Assembly (NCBI GenBank): GCA_032718865.1
Contig: JALUTQ010000005.1
Span: forward strand, 248,001 to 312,000
Direction: 5' to 3'
DNA: 64,000 bases
Source: Tilletia caries
Taxonomy: Eukaryota > Basidiomycota > Exobasidiomycetes > Tilletiales > Tilletiaceae
The notes beneath the pieces were generated by a model. The model worked only from the letters and a program-made list of their open reading frames with translations, had not been told where the DNA came from and did not search any database. Position numbers and translations under genes: made by a program. Below, one piece after another: positions 34,964-47,978 of the stretch (its first letter is position 1; the number at the start of each line of letters is the position of its first letter).

Positions 34964-37708
34964 CTGGGTGTGAGATTTCGTGTATAGTGTCGACGGGACA
35001 CGGGAGTAGTAGTAGTAGTGGGGGCGTTGAGAATCGAAATGGGAGTCAGCGAGGTTTTTATATCTCAGCTGGAATTTATATGGAACCTTCTTACTGCTTG
35101 CTGGACCTTGCCCTTGGCTAACATCCATAAATAATATAATCCTTTAAATTTTAATCAGTGATCGATGATAAAAAACAGCCAGGGATTGGGTATTGGGAAT
35201 TGGGGATAGATAACCATATTTTCGCTGCACCGGCTCCGTCTCTCTCGCTCCGAGCATGTTAGCTTTGTTGAGAAGCCTACCTCCTTCGATAGACGCTCGC
35301 AACTCGCTGATATATACATGATGCTACTAATAAAAGCGCTGAGCGCAGTATGAAGCACCATGACTATTAGATACTGATTTATGTACGATGAAAGTCGACC
35401 GGTTGCGGTTCTAGCTGTTGTCAGGTGAGTGTCAAGTGAGACGGCTGTAAGTCTGTTTTGACGACCTGGCCGCTGGCGAGGGCGATTTCATGGACAGGCG
35501 GTGAGATTATTGAGCATCGTGGACGAGGTCTAAGATCTAAGCACAAGGCAGTGCAAGTGTAAGGGAGGCCATAAACGCGCAGGAAGTGATACACTTGATG
35601 CTTGATGAGCGATGAGTGAGGATGATGAAGCGATGTCCTTGTTTACCAGCGCACGAGCCTGCTTGGCACACTCGACCTCTATGAGGTTCACGCGGTCGAC
35701 GCGTTCGACGACGGGACCGATGTTTTGTTCTTCCAGCATAGTGCCACCATGTCTTTCCCCAACCGGACCTTGCCCGCCGCCTGGGATTTGGGAAACAGTT
35801 TCCATTCGCTTTTGTCACGCAGTAGTGCGATTATGTGCTACTACTACTATACTGCTCTATCTATGGGTTCTGGACCATACATAATATGGAGGTGTTGACA
35901 CTTGCTTGACACTCGACATCACTAATCACTTGACAGCTTGACACTTGACAGCTTGACACATAACGACGCCGCATGGCTTCGCATATGGACATGTGATTAT
36001 TATTGACAGATAAACCGCTCGATCAATGATAGCAAGACGGTGAATATATGTATGTATGTAATGGTGATGGACCACGAACCCCCACTACGCATTCACTCTC
36101 AGGCCAACGGATGGACGCCAGGTAGGGACTTTCAGGTGCCACCTCCCAATTCCCAGCATGCTTTCGGGTGCTAATCGTCGCTCGTGGCTCGGACGGCGGA
36201 CATTCATAATAAACCATGACTATTTCGGCCCAAGGTTTATGTCGCCGGAAGTCCTCCCAAATTTATCCGATGCAACTCACCTGCAGTCGGCACTTGCCTT
36301 CGTACTTAGATAGCCGGTAGAATTATCATCACCGCATCACCCATCACCCAGCGGTCATAGAAAAATCCGAATGCATCCTCCTTCCTACCTTCACCGCCAA
36401 GAGTACATATGTATACTGGTCAGTGAGCAAGGGATCAAGTCGAAAGCAACCCACTTATTGCCGACCGCTCGTTCACGAATATTCACGCGCAGGGACAGAC
36501 TGCGACATATCGACAGTCGTTGGGACCAGAAACTTCTTGCGTGAGCCGGAAAAGCGTGAGACCTTCTTCAGTTCGGGAACTCTAGATGTGCGAAATCCTT
36601 AAGGAATTGCTGCGAGTTGCGACACCACTCTACTCCCACGCACAATAAGCACAAACATCATCTGCCCCACGGACAAGTCCCCAGCGATACACTACTACAC
36701 GTTACTCCATTATGTATGTGAAAGAACGAAATCGACATTCACTGCATCGTTACCGCCTATCATACCCTCTCCCTTTATTTTAAGTTCTGACGCTCGACGA
36801 CGATGAGTTCCACCCTTTCAAGTGTGGGACGTATGCTATGCATGCACTGGCTGCCCAGCGCATGTATATGTGTGCTGAGCGCAACGAGCAGGATGGAGGG
36901 CATTATTCTTGCCGGCTCTGTCTGGTACCTTGTTTCAACGTAGATAGTTATTTTAACGAGCTTGGCTCGAACTCGCGTTCTCTCAGGCCGGGCCGGGGAG
37001 ATGCTGCACGTAACTTATACATAGGCGACAACTGACCGCCAACCAGGGCTGCGAAGTGCGATCGCATTCTGATAGATCACCGACATTCAATTTCAATGCG
37101 CGAAGTCTTGTACATACGTAACAGGTTCAGCCTCGCGAATATCGACTTGAGACGCGCGTTCCTGTGCTGGCTTCTGAATTTCTTCACGAGAGTATGAGCA
37201 TGAGACCGCCAGTAGTCCTCCCAAGTCCCAGCAGGTCCGCACCCAATCCAGCTACCCCTTCACTTGCGCAGAAACCGACACCAGCTGACTTCACCTTTCA
37301 CACCTTGCTCTTTGGCGAAAAAACGTTGGGCAAGAGAAATGCGCAGGACGTTCTGTCTGGGACGTTTTTGGGTGGTCTCATTTTCCTTACGTAATTGGCG
37401 TAACGCAACTGAATAATTGAAACGTTCCGAACAAACAAACTCCGCCCCGTTCCTGGCGGATTCATTGATATGCGAGCCAGAATTTTGAAACCAAAAACGT
37501 CGCACTTCTTCTGCAGACCTCGGTATAGTCGCGGTCGGCTCAAGCCTCACTGCTGCGGGCTGGCTGCATAGCAACAGGCGATGCAGCCTGGCCCCCTTGG
37601 GATGAGAAGAAGCGCGGACGTGCGAACTTCGAACACGTCGGCCATCTGTCCTGACATCTAACCACTTCCAACGTCCGCTGCGCTCCCTGCACAGAAACGT
37701 AGACGAAC
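34964..37708. other. Gene-free region of 2.7 kb
   Basis: More AT-rich than its surroundings, with short simple repeats (TAG units near 35007, TATG units near 36045) and a CTTGACA-type repeat near 35894. Small open frames occur, for example a 91-codon minus-strand frame at 35805-35530, but none has a motif or splice support. The last 200 bp should hold the promoter of the acetyl-CoA transporter. Confidence 0.4.
35894..35970. repeat. Short degenerate tandem repeat of TTGACA units
   Basis: About seven copies of (C)TTGACA(C/G) in 75 bp, spaced by 4-10 bases. Direct repeat by inspection; function unknown. Confidence 0.5.
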
Positions 37709-40031
37709 ATGGCGAGCTCGTCCACACAGCCCGTCGCCGATTCCACGGCGGACACCCTGCGTCAGCGCGGGACCGGCGCCGCTGCAACGGACAACGACGG
37801 CGCTTCTCACCACCTCCTCAACCGTGCGCAGGAGCACTCCTCTGGTCTGACCAGTCCCGACGGTGCCAGCGCGCTCGGCCTGGGCGGCGGCTCGCTGGCG
37901 GTCGAGAAATCGGCAGGTTCTGATGGAGCTGCGGCGTCTGGCCAGGGCCTCAGCGCGAAGGATAAGCAGGCGATTGCGCTCCTAGTGGTACTCTGTGAGT
38001 ACGCTTTTCTTTGTCGAGCCGTGGATGAGGGTGACAGAATCGTGAGCTGACGGCGAGGAATCTCTCGGCTTAATCCGAATGTACAGACCTACTCCAAGGT
38101 GTCCCTGTCGGTCTGGCGTTCGGCACGATGCCGTACCTGCTCAAATCTCGCGTGTCGTACTCGGACATCGGCACCTTCGCATTCAGCACCTGGCCTTACA
38201 GTCTCAAGCTGCTCTGGAGTCCCATCGTCGACAGCCTCTTCGTCGAATCTCTGTACGTGCTCTTTCAACCTTTCCCCCGACGCGCTCGTGTCTGATCAAC
38301 TGAGCTCTTTCCTCGTACTTCATGCAGAACAATTCCATTGCTAGGGACCAAACTGTCGCTGGGGAGAAGGAAAAGCTGGATCGTTCCCTTCCAGCTTATC
38401 ATCGGCGCCATGATGTACTACCTCGGGGGCAATGTGGATAAGCTCCTTCTCACGGTGAGACCGTGGCAGCAGGAAAACACCACTCGCAGAGATTTGCTCA
38501 TGTCTTCATCCTTCTCTTTCCTTCAGGATCATCCCGACGTAAACTACATCACCCTTCTCTTCTTCCTGCTGGTCCTTTTTGCCGCTACTCAAGGTGAGTG
38601 AGTCTTTCAGTGTGTGATTTGTCCAAATTGGGTCTAACCAAATCTGTCCTTCGATACAGACATTGCGGTCGACGGCTGGGCTCTGACGCTGCTCTCACAA
38701 GAAAGCGTCGGATACGCAAGTACCGCCCAGACGTTCGGGCTGAACACCGGCTATTTCCTCAGTTTTACCGTCTTCTTGGCGTTTAACAGTATCGAGTTCA
38801 GGTATGTCTTCGTTGCCATGTCAGCCAGCAAAAGTCTTAGAGCACTGACACGCTATTCCCACTGCAGCAACAAATACTTCCGATCGGAGCCTTTGGATTA
38901 TCCTCTCATAACCCTTGGTGGATACATGCAGTTCTGGGCGTTCGGGTTCCTCATCGTGACCACCTGGCTTTTGTTCATGAAGAAAGAGGTCAGTGACGTC
39001 CGGATTGACGTGTCAAACGTGCGACATGCTGATCCTGTTCTTCATACGCAGGATCCTGATGATGAGTCAGATGACATGGGCGTCAAGGGCGTGTACAACA
39101 TCATGTGGAGAATTATGAAGCTCAAACGTGAGTAGGAACCAGGGAAACGCCAATGAAGTTTGAGTAAGTCTAGCGTCTCACGCGCCTCTCCCTCACTTCC
39201 TTATCTTTTTTTCCAGACGTCCGGGCCTTCATAATCGTGCACCTCGTGTCGAAGATCGGCTTCCAGGCGAACGAAGCGGTGACAGGCTTGAAGCTTGTCG
39301 AAAAGGGGTTCGGCAAGGAGGACTTCGCCCTGACCGTCCTCATCGACTTCCCCTTCCAGCTCCTCTTCGGCTATCTAGCAGCCAGATGGTCGCAGGGCTC
39401 GAACGCGCTCCGACCCTGGATCTGGGCCTTCTTTGGCCGACTCGCCTTTGCGGTGATCAGCATGGGAATGGTCTACTACGTCCCCTCTTCGCCCATACCA
39501 TACTCGTACTTCGCCCTGATCATCTTTGTCACCGTTGCCTCCGGCTTCGCATCTACGGTCCAGTTTGTCGGCATCACCGCGTTCCACACCCAGATTGCCG
39601 ACCCGGTCATTGGGGGCACGTACATGACCTTGCTCAACACGGTGTCCAACATGGGCGGGACGTGGCCGCGCTCGTTTGTGCTCAAGGGCGTCGACCTCCT
39701 CACCGTCGCCAACTGTCAACCGCCGTCGTCGCTCAAGGGCGGCGCAGCGTCGGAGCTATGGAACGACCCGACTCTTCAGCCGGCCGGGTTCACGAAGGAG
39801 TGCGTGACCGATGCGGGTAAAGCGCTGTGTGACAGTGCGGGTGGGGAGTGCGTCATCGAGCGGGACGGCTACTATGCGACGAGTGCGGTGTGTGTGGGCA
39901 TTGGGTTCGTGTTGCTCGTGGGATACATTATCCCGGTCTGTCGCAGACTGCAGTCGTTGCCCATCCAGGAGTGGCGAGTCAGCATGGGTGGCGTACCAGG
40001 ATCTGCGGCCAAGGGCGGTAAAGCTTCGTAA
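37709..40031 (+). CDS. Acetyl-CoA transporter of the ER membrane (SLC33A1/AT-1 family)
   Basis: Eight exons (37709-37994, 38087-38252, 38328-38454, 38527-38593, 38660-38801, 38868-38988, 39052-39127, 39217-40031) join in phase into about 599 residues. After a Ser/Ala/Gly-rich tail of 85 residues come about 11-12 membrane segments. Diagnostic blocks are YLLQGVPVGLAFGTMPYLL, YSLKLLWSPIVDS, GRRKSWIVP, ATQDIAVDGWALTLL, GFQANEAVTGLKL, and TAFHTQIADPVIGGTYMTLL. The family imports acetyl-CoA into the ER/Golgi lumen, where it feeds acetylation of proteins and sugars. A Cys-bearing lumenal loop (ECVTDAGKALCDSAGGEC) precedes the last segment. Length agrees with fungal members. No lesion is seen. Confidence 0.9.
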
Positions 40032-40151
40032 AGCTTTCACTACCAAGCAACCTTGTGAACTGTCTAAAGTGAGGGTCAATTTGGAATCTATCATGCTAGC
40101 AAATGCATACATGTCTTCCATATTCGCGAAAGGAAAGGGTGGGGATACGGT

Positions 40152-42536
40152 CTATTCCGACATGTACACAACAACGTGTTCTTGATCCGGCATTGAGAAA
40201 AGAGGCGAAGAGGAGCGCAAGCAGTCCCCCGTCGCACCGTGACTCCATTGAGGGCCGTCTTCGTCGTCCGAGTCCCGCATGAGCGCACAGTTCGGTGTGC
40301 TCGAGGCGTGAGTGTCCATGCTCATCAACGTGTCCGCCAATCTTGGGGGCGAGTCGAAGTTGTGTTGGTCCATATCGTCTTCCGAGAGAAGCGGCATGGT
40401 GGCGTACTTGGGAAAGGACTGGTTGAGTTCCTCGTCTGACCCCATCGCTTCCAGCTCACTGACTACTTCCTCCTGCTCTTTCTCCTTCTTCTCCTGTCCT
40501 AACCCCTGATCCTCCCCTTCTATCCCCACCCGACCGCCCGCTTCCGTGGGATTCCAATCGAAGAATGGGCTGAAACTTGATCCCGGCGGTGAGTCCGTCG
40601 CGAGCAGGAACGGCGACGAGGGTTGTGCTGGAGTGATGGCCGGAGGCGCTTGCGCTTGCGAATGCGTGGTGAAAGCCATGTCCGCTTGAAGTCTCGCCCA
40701 ACTGCAACTGTCTTCAACGTCGGCAAGGACACCAGCGTCAGAATCCGGCTCATCCCAGAACATGGGCACATCGCTTGCCCTTGCTGAGCTCGGCTCGGAC
40801 GAAGCGACTGGGAAATTGATGATGTCGACTCCGAAGCGTTCGTCCTCATCAGCCTCAGCTGGCTGAGCAATCGGAGACGATGCCGGTGCTAGACGGGGAG
40901 AGATCGTAGCCTGCTTCTGCAGCGTTCGCGTGGCTTGTTCGAAGGAAGACTGAGAGATGCGGTCGACGAGCTTTGGCTATGGACAATGAGAGTGAGTGAG
41001 TGAGTGAGTGAGTGCCAAATTGTGTTCGGGACGCCACAGTTCTTACTGACCTTGACCAGCTTGTGAGTGAACTGGGCATAGTCACTTTGTCGAAGTGTGT
41101 TGAGGATAGATAGAAAGCGTAGGTCGGCATCTGCTTCATCAAGGCCCGCGGAATCGAGACCGGAAACGCGCTGAGCACCTAGACCAATACGCTGCTCGTC
41201 CATAGGGAAGTGAAAGGAGACTGATGAGTTTAGAGCTTTGTTTGATGAGCATGTGTAGTAACCAGGAGGTGAATCGCACCTTTTCGATATCTTTCCATCT
41301 GCGGACAAGGGGACTGTCGGCGCTTGTCTGGGCAGCATTTTGATGGCGCCGGTCCGCGCTGCGGCTGATGTTGGTCAAAGATTGAGCAAGCGATCTGAAG
41401 AGAGGCACCATGCTCTCCTCACGCTGCGAGTGAGCGGGCAGACGGCGACCAGAGTATCAGTATGTTGGCATCGTTGTAGCGCCAGCGAAAACGACTCACG
41501 TCCAGCCACACGCCGTTGAAGAGGGGGAGCTCCATCCTGTGCTCCACGATTTCCGAGCCCGTGTCACCGCCGCATGCCAAGAGCGGTCTCTCGCGAACAA
41601 GGAGACATATCTTGACATCTTGCAGTAGACTATTGCACAGAGTCTGACGGAGGGCATTCATAAGGGGCGCGAGGAGAGGAGCTGGAACTGCACTGGTTTG
41701 TGCGAGTGCATGCGACAGGGATGCGAAGTCTGATTCACGATGTGAGCGGTCAGCATGAGGACTCCCTTGTGAGCAGAGTTCTAGGCATTGTTTCCTCACC
41801 GCTTTCCTTGACACGATCCGGTCGTGTCCGTTTCTGGTGCGTGGACCAGATCAGGTCCACACCAAGGCGCAACGTTGGGGATGCAGTTTCGTCTGAAGGA
41901 TCAGCGGGATGACCTTCGGAGGCGGCACTGCTGTCCTCATGGGGTCGAAGTGGCGTGGCAGTAGCAGCCAATGTATGCAGTCTTCGCAGCTTGGTTTTGA
42001 GAATTACTGTGAAGCAAGTGGCATTTTAGCCCCACTCTGGCGCATGATCGGACTTGCCCTCGTCTTGCTCACGATGTATGCACTCATCCGACTCATTGAC
42101 CGCGTCCGAAAGAGAAACCTCGCGGAGGTTGAGCTGATCTGCATTCTGTGCCGGTACGATATGAATCAGTGCGTAAGCCTCTTCCCATCACTGCTTGACT
42201 GAAGAGGTGAGCACATACCGCATACAAGAAGGCAACCATGACTTTGAGGATTGCAGACGCTCGGAGCGTGGACGAGTCGAGACACTGAGCGGTTGACGAC
42301 CGAGCCATACGTGCACCCAGTCGCACGGTGAGCTGTAGAGCGGGCAAGGCGACACGAGAATGGAGAACGCGCTGAGCTGCGTCTGTCCCGAAGCCCATCC
42401 GGTTGGATTTTGGGACGAAATGGTCGATGGACCGGGACGAGACGAGGTCGAGCACGGGAAGCTCGTTGACTTGGAAGGTTAGGGACTGCGATGCCGACTT
42501 GTGTACGGCGTACTTCGTTGAGGGAGGAGCGGCCAT
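40152..42536 (-). CDS. Unrecognised multi-exon protein
   Basis: Seven exons are supported by splice signals: 42536-42219, 42145-42073, 42006-41800, 41729-41500, 41423-41280, 41220-41051 and 40976-40152, about 655 residues. The N-terminal 350 residues are compact (KYAVHKSASQSLTFQVNELP, LILKTKLRRLHTLAA, LGVDLIWSTHQKR, ELPLFNGVWLD) and look globular. The C-terminal 250 are acidic and Pro/Ser-rich. The junction between exons 5 and 6 is out of phase by one base, so a splice site there is misread or a base is wrong. I do not recognise the family and see no membrane segment or catalytic motif. It is transcribed away from the kinase gene at 43470. Confidence 0.55.
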
Positions 42537-43469
42537 CTTTTGGAGACTTTAGGAATTCAAGAGCTGGGTGGGAGGGAGGGGTAGGAGGACATGGTGGTCT
42601 GAAGGGAGAAAGGCATCAGCACTGGAACAGCAGCAGCAGGATGAAGACTGCTCATCAGAATCGGAGAGAGGGAGACGAGGTCAGCGAGCTGCACACGACA
42701 CGGGGTCCACTGATGCTCAAGGTCTGGCTCCCAGCAAAGGACAGAAGGCAGGGGAATCACGAGTGCGGAGTGAGTAAGCGGCCTTTGCATCGCGATTGAC
42801 CCCCACTTGGACAGAAATGCAGGACGCAGATCATCAACCCACTCGGTATTGAACTTTCATCGTTCATCCCAGCCAGAGACCATCCCACACGTCCGCAGCA
42901 GTCCGCTGCCACCCCTCTCCCGCCTGCTCATGGCGAAGATGGTGGTGCTCATCGTCGCCTTGCCGTCCTTGCGCATGCTGGGGAGATCGGAGGTGAACGG
43001 AGCAGCACGTGATGTGCAAGTGGCTGTGCGTTCGATCCTCGCTCTCCTCTCCTCATCGTCGCCGGCACTGGCTGGAGCGACGACCATCGTTGGGACATCG
43101 CTCTGCCAGCATCGCATCGCATCGCATCGAGTTCGGAGCTGCAGCACGCGTCCACCACAGCCGGGAGAAGAACAGCACGCGCGGACCGCGGTACACATCG
43201 CGCAAACAGGAGTCCAGTTCGAGAAAGTACCAACAGCCCTGTCGCGTGCGCATTTCATTGTCGCACAGGTCCTCGTCACCACCACCATCACCATCACCCA
43301 CACCTCAGCCTCGGACACGCTTCCCACGCGCACAACCTCTGAGTCACAGAGACGCGCGGCATTAGAATCCTCACACCCGCTTCATCGGCTCTACACGTTC
43401 TCAACCGCGCAACCCCTCGTCGGGGCCGAGATAGCCACACACTAACGGAGGAATACACTTGAGCTCAAC
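42537..43469. promoter_or_regulatory. Divergent upstream region of Pkc1 and the unrecognised gene
   Basis: About 930 bp between two divergent start codons. It contains A/C-rich stretches directly before the kinase start and a short direct repeat of CATCG (near 43112-43130). No gene is supported; frames here are composition-driven. Confidence 0.35.
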
Positions 43470-46400
43470 ATGTCGGTGAGTAGCACTCGAATGTCGCAGC
43501 AGGCTCACACGCGCGCAGTCTGACATCCCTCTGTATCTACAGGACCCAAAAAAGATATCAGAGATCTACGCCAAGATCCAGACACAACGCAACACCATCA
43601 ATGGCGCTCAGATCATGCGTCGCCAGACCGGCAACCAGGACGTCATTCGCCAGGCTGAGACTGTCATCCGCGACGCACAAGCCAACATCTCCTACCTCGA
43701 GAGTCAGCTCCAGACTCTCCAGTCCAGAGGAACAACCCCCTCGTCCATGGGCTCGTCGAGCAGCGTCGACTCTCGCCGGACCACCGTTGACTCCTTCTCC
43801 CAGTCCTCAAACTCCCATGGCGGGTCAGGTCCGTACGGGGGTCAGCCAGGCTTCGACGGAGCATCACATCTATCCAGCACTCCATCGCATTCACCCTCTG
43901 TGGGACCTCGTCGCTTTGATGGTCGACCGATGCCAAACGCGCCAGGGCCCGGAGATGGGTACGGCGCATCATATACGCAACAGCAGCCAGGCTACGGACA
44001 GCAAGCAGCGTACGGTCAACATCCTGGTATGCATCCCAATCAAGCCGCACATCAACCCGAGGATAATTCCTGGCAACGAGGCATGGATCGCGCTCACACC
44101 ACCGCGCGAAAAGCATACACTAACCTTGGTACGTATATCACGCGCGCCGCGCTTATCAAACTTAGAGTGCATGTGGTCCGCTGACAAGCTCGATCGCCGA
44201 AAATCACCCTCTGCCTCATCCAGACTTGATCAAGTACGAAACCCCCCTCACCTCGGCGAAGATCTCACGAATGCTGCACCAGCTTGAGTTCAAGCTGCAG
44301 ATCGAGAAGCAGTACCGCAACGGGTTCGAGAAGATGATCAAGCTGTACCAAGCCGAGGGGGACAGGAAAAGCAGGCAAGACGCAGAGTCCAAGGCAAAGG
44401 AGAGTCACAGCAAGATCATGCTACTCCAACAGTCGCTGAAGCGATATCAACAACTTAATGTTGTTGAAGACGCAGAAGACGCTGATAAGTGTGAGTGTCC
44501 GCTCTTTCTATTCCGGAGCGGTATTCCCGCACATGTGGAGCTGACGACGTTCATTCGACCTGCAGCGGGCTCACTTGAGGACCGCCGGAGAGACGCACGC
44601 AAGCCTATCTCTGGTACCCTACAAGTGTCCATCCGCTCGGCGCGCGACATCGATCATGCTACTGTTCACGGCGGATCTCGCAGTGTCCGCGAGACAACGG
44701 CTGTGATCAAAGTGGAAGATACGCCCCGCGCGCGGACCCAGCCAACGCGAACCGACCGGTGGCAGGAAGACTTCGAGATCGCCATCGATAACGGCAATGA
44801 GATCGAAGTCACCCTCTACGACCGCGTCAGCAGCAAGGAATCGCAACCAGTGGGCATGCTTTGGGTCCGCATCAGCGATATTGTCGAAGAAATGCGAAAG
44901 AAGAAGTTCGGACAAGCTCCCGGAGCGCCTCCAGGCCAGCCGCCAGCTGGTGGCCCACCTGGCGGACCGCAAGGAAGCTGGCTCACAGCCGATGGTGTCC
45001 AACAGCAACGCGGTCCTGGGCCTCCCAACTCTGAATTCGCTAACTCGACTGGCCCCGGATACGGTGCTGCGGCAGGCGGCGATCATCCAGACGTGGACAA
45101 CGGCGTGGAGGCCTGGTTCGCCGTCGAGCCGGCTGGAGCCGTCTTCCTTCGTCTCAACTTTGTCAAACAGAACGTGCGCAAGAGACCGTACGATGCTCGC
45201 CTGGGTCGCCAGGGTGCCGTCAGGAAGAAGAAGGAAGACGTGGCCGAGATCAACGGTCACAAGTTCGTCAGCCGGCAGTTCTACCAGATCATCCGGTGCG
45301 CTCTCTGCGGAGAATTCCTGTTGCAAGGACAGGGCGCACAGTGCGACGACTGTCGTTACATGTGCCATCGCAAGTGCGCGCAGAAGGTGGTGACGAAGTG
45401 TATCAGCAAGAGCTACGCTGAACAGGTGAGCATAACTTGTCCTCTGCTCCTGTGTGCATGTGTACTGATATTCTGCCTCCCACCCACTAGGACCGAGACG
45501 AGGTCAAGATCAACCACCGAATCCCTCATCGATTCGAGCCGATCACGAACATCGGTGCGAACTGGTGCGCGCACTGCGGGTACATCCTGCCGCTGGGACG
45601 AAAGAATGCTCGCAAGTGCTCCGAGTGCGACATCACCTGCCACACGGACTGTGCCCACCTTGTTCCGGACTTCTGCGGAATGTCCATGGAGATGGCGAAT
45701 CAGCTCATCGAGACGCTGAACCTGAGCAAGAAGGCGCCCAGGCCCCCGATGCAGCAACCGCAGCAACCACCACAGCTGCAACAACAACAGCCACAGAACT
45801 ACGGCAACCAGGGTCCACCTCGGCTGCCTCCGGTGGGGACAATTCAAGGTCAGCAGCCACCGCCGCAACAGCAGCACCAGCAGCCTCAACCTGGCTATGG
45901 CCAACAGCGCGTCCCGCCAAATTACGGACCTGGGGGTGTACCGCCCAATGTCAACATGCTGGAGAAGAAGACGCAACAGATGTCGATGGGAGGTCCCCGA
46001 CCCCAGGACGGGTACGGCTCGCCGATGCCTCCTCAGGGCCAACAACAGCCAGGACCTGGCTATGGTGCGCAGTCGCAGCAGCCCCAGCAAGGTGGTCCGC
46101 CAGCAGGATACGGACAGGATCCGTCTCGCATGTACGGAGCTGGTCAGCAAGCTGGCTTTGTCCCTGGTCAGCCTGTGGATGACCCTCGAGCCCGGCCTCA
46201 GCAGCAGCAACATGGCTCGAGCGCATCTCTTGGCTTGGGTCAGCCTGCTTCTCCTGCTGGTGGTCGACCGGCGGCTCCTGGTGTTCCACCGCAACAAATG
46301 CAACAGGCACAGCAGAGCCAGGCGGAGATGCAGCAGAGGCCTGCGGCACCGCCGATCGCGCAGGCTCCGATTCAACAACAGCAACAGCACCAAGCCATGG

Positions 46401-47978
46401 TTGCACCGCCTCACATGCAGGGCGGCCAGCAGGCAGGTCCCCCTGGCGGCCGTCAACCGTCATCCCGTCGGAAGGTCGGGTTGGAGGACTTCAACTTCCT
46501 CGCTGTTCTTGGTAAAGGAAACTTCGGTAAGGTCATGTTGGCCGAGGAGAAGCGGACGGCGCGGTTGTATGCCATTAAGGTGCTCAAGAAGGAGTTCATC
46601 ATTGAGAATGATGAGATCGAGAGGTGAGAGAGGTTTGTTTCTCTATGTGTCCTTCGTAAGACCTGTACTGATCTTTGAGTTCTTTTTTGCCTTTACTTTT
46701 CGCAGCACTAAGTCCGAGAAGCGCGTCTTCCTTGCCGCTGCACGCGAGCGACACCCCTTCTTGGTGAACCTGCACTCGTGCTTCCAGACGGAGACCCGAG
46801 TATACTTCGTCATGGAGTACGTCAGCGGTGGTGATCTGATGCTCCACATTCAACGAGAGCCTTTCACGCCCCGTCGGGCCAAGTTCTACGCGACGGAAGT
46901 CTTGCTTGCGGTGGAGCATTTCCACAAGCAGGGAATCATATACAGGTCAGTGAAGCTGGGTGCATACGTGGCGACTCCGGGTGGTGTCCTCAAAGAGACT
47001 GACAATGAACATTCCGTCCCCGCTCATGAACACAGAGATTTGAAGCTCGATAACATTCTTCTGACCCTGGACGGTCACGTCAAGGTTGCCGATTACGGTC
47101 TCTGCAAGGAGGACATGTGGCTCGGTAGCACGACTCGCACGTTCTGTGGTACGCCCGAGTTCATGGCGCCAGAGGTATGTATTATCATTCTGATTCCTGT
47201 TCGAAGTTGGTGGCTCTGGCTGACAAGAAAAAACACCTCCGCACACCTGTACAGATTTTGCTTGAGCAAGCTTACGGCCTCGCCGTCGACTGGTGGGCCT
47301 TCGGCATTCTCATCTACGAGATGCTGCTCGGCCAAGCTCCGTTCCGTGGTGACGACGAAGACGAGATCTTTGACGCCATTCTCGAGGACGAGCCGCTGTA
47401 CCCGATCCACATGCCCAGGGACTCGGTCTCAATCCTTCAGAAGCTGCTGACCCGTGACCCGGCCCGCCGTCTTGGCTCGGGCCCGACGGACGCGGCGGAG
47501 ATCAAGGCGCATCCGTTCTTCCGAGACGTGAACTGGGATGATGTTTATCACAAGCGGGTGCCGCCGCCGTTCTGCCCGACGTTGAGCAACCCTAGTGACA
47601 CGAGCTGGGTGAGTGTTCTCCAATAGATACTGTAACTTCATTGCTTTAGCTGACTCAGATCTTGTGCCTCTAATCCCACCTCTCCCAGTTCGACACCGAG
47701 GTAAGCTTGCCCTTCACGAGCATCCCGTCTTCGAAAAGATCTGTGTACTGATTCCCCCGTCCTTTTCTGCAGTTCACAAGCGAAAAGCCAACCTTGACGC
47801 CAGTTCACACCGTCCTTTCGGCCCAAGACCAATCCGAGTTTAACAACTTCTCCTGGTGAGTATGATTCCCCTCATCCGGCCTTCCCGCCATTTCTTTTCC
47901 CGTCCGTTCTCCCGCTGACCCATGATCATCATCCTTGCGATTTGCGATAAATGTAGGACGGCTCCTGAGACCTTGTGA
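43470..47978 (+). CDS. PKC1: Protein kinase C (fungal Pkc1)
   Basis: Eleven exons join in phase into about 1233 residues; the first is six bases and the ninth only twelve (47689-47700). Order: HR1 repeat (residues about 1-75), Pro/Gly/Gln linker, second HR1 (about 200-285), C2 (about 300-420), two C1 zinc fingers ([20 protein letters not shown] and [18 protein letters not shown]), a Gln/Pro/Gly linker of about 240 residues, then the kinase. Seen motifs are [15 protein letters not shown] (catalytic Lys), RDLKLDN, DYGLCKE in the DFG position (usual in Pkc1), GTPEFMAPE and the hydrophobic motif FNNFSW. Pkc1 receives Rho1 signals at the plasma membrane and drives the cell-wall integrity MAP kinase cascade. 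No lesion. Confidence 0.95.

Noticed and set aside
35530..35805. Minus-strand frame of 91 codons in the gene-free region
   Set aside because: Single short frame without motif, neighbours or splice signals.
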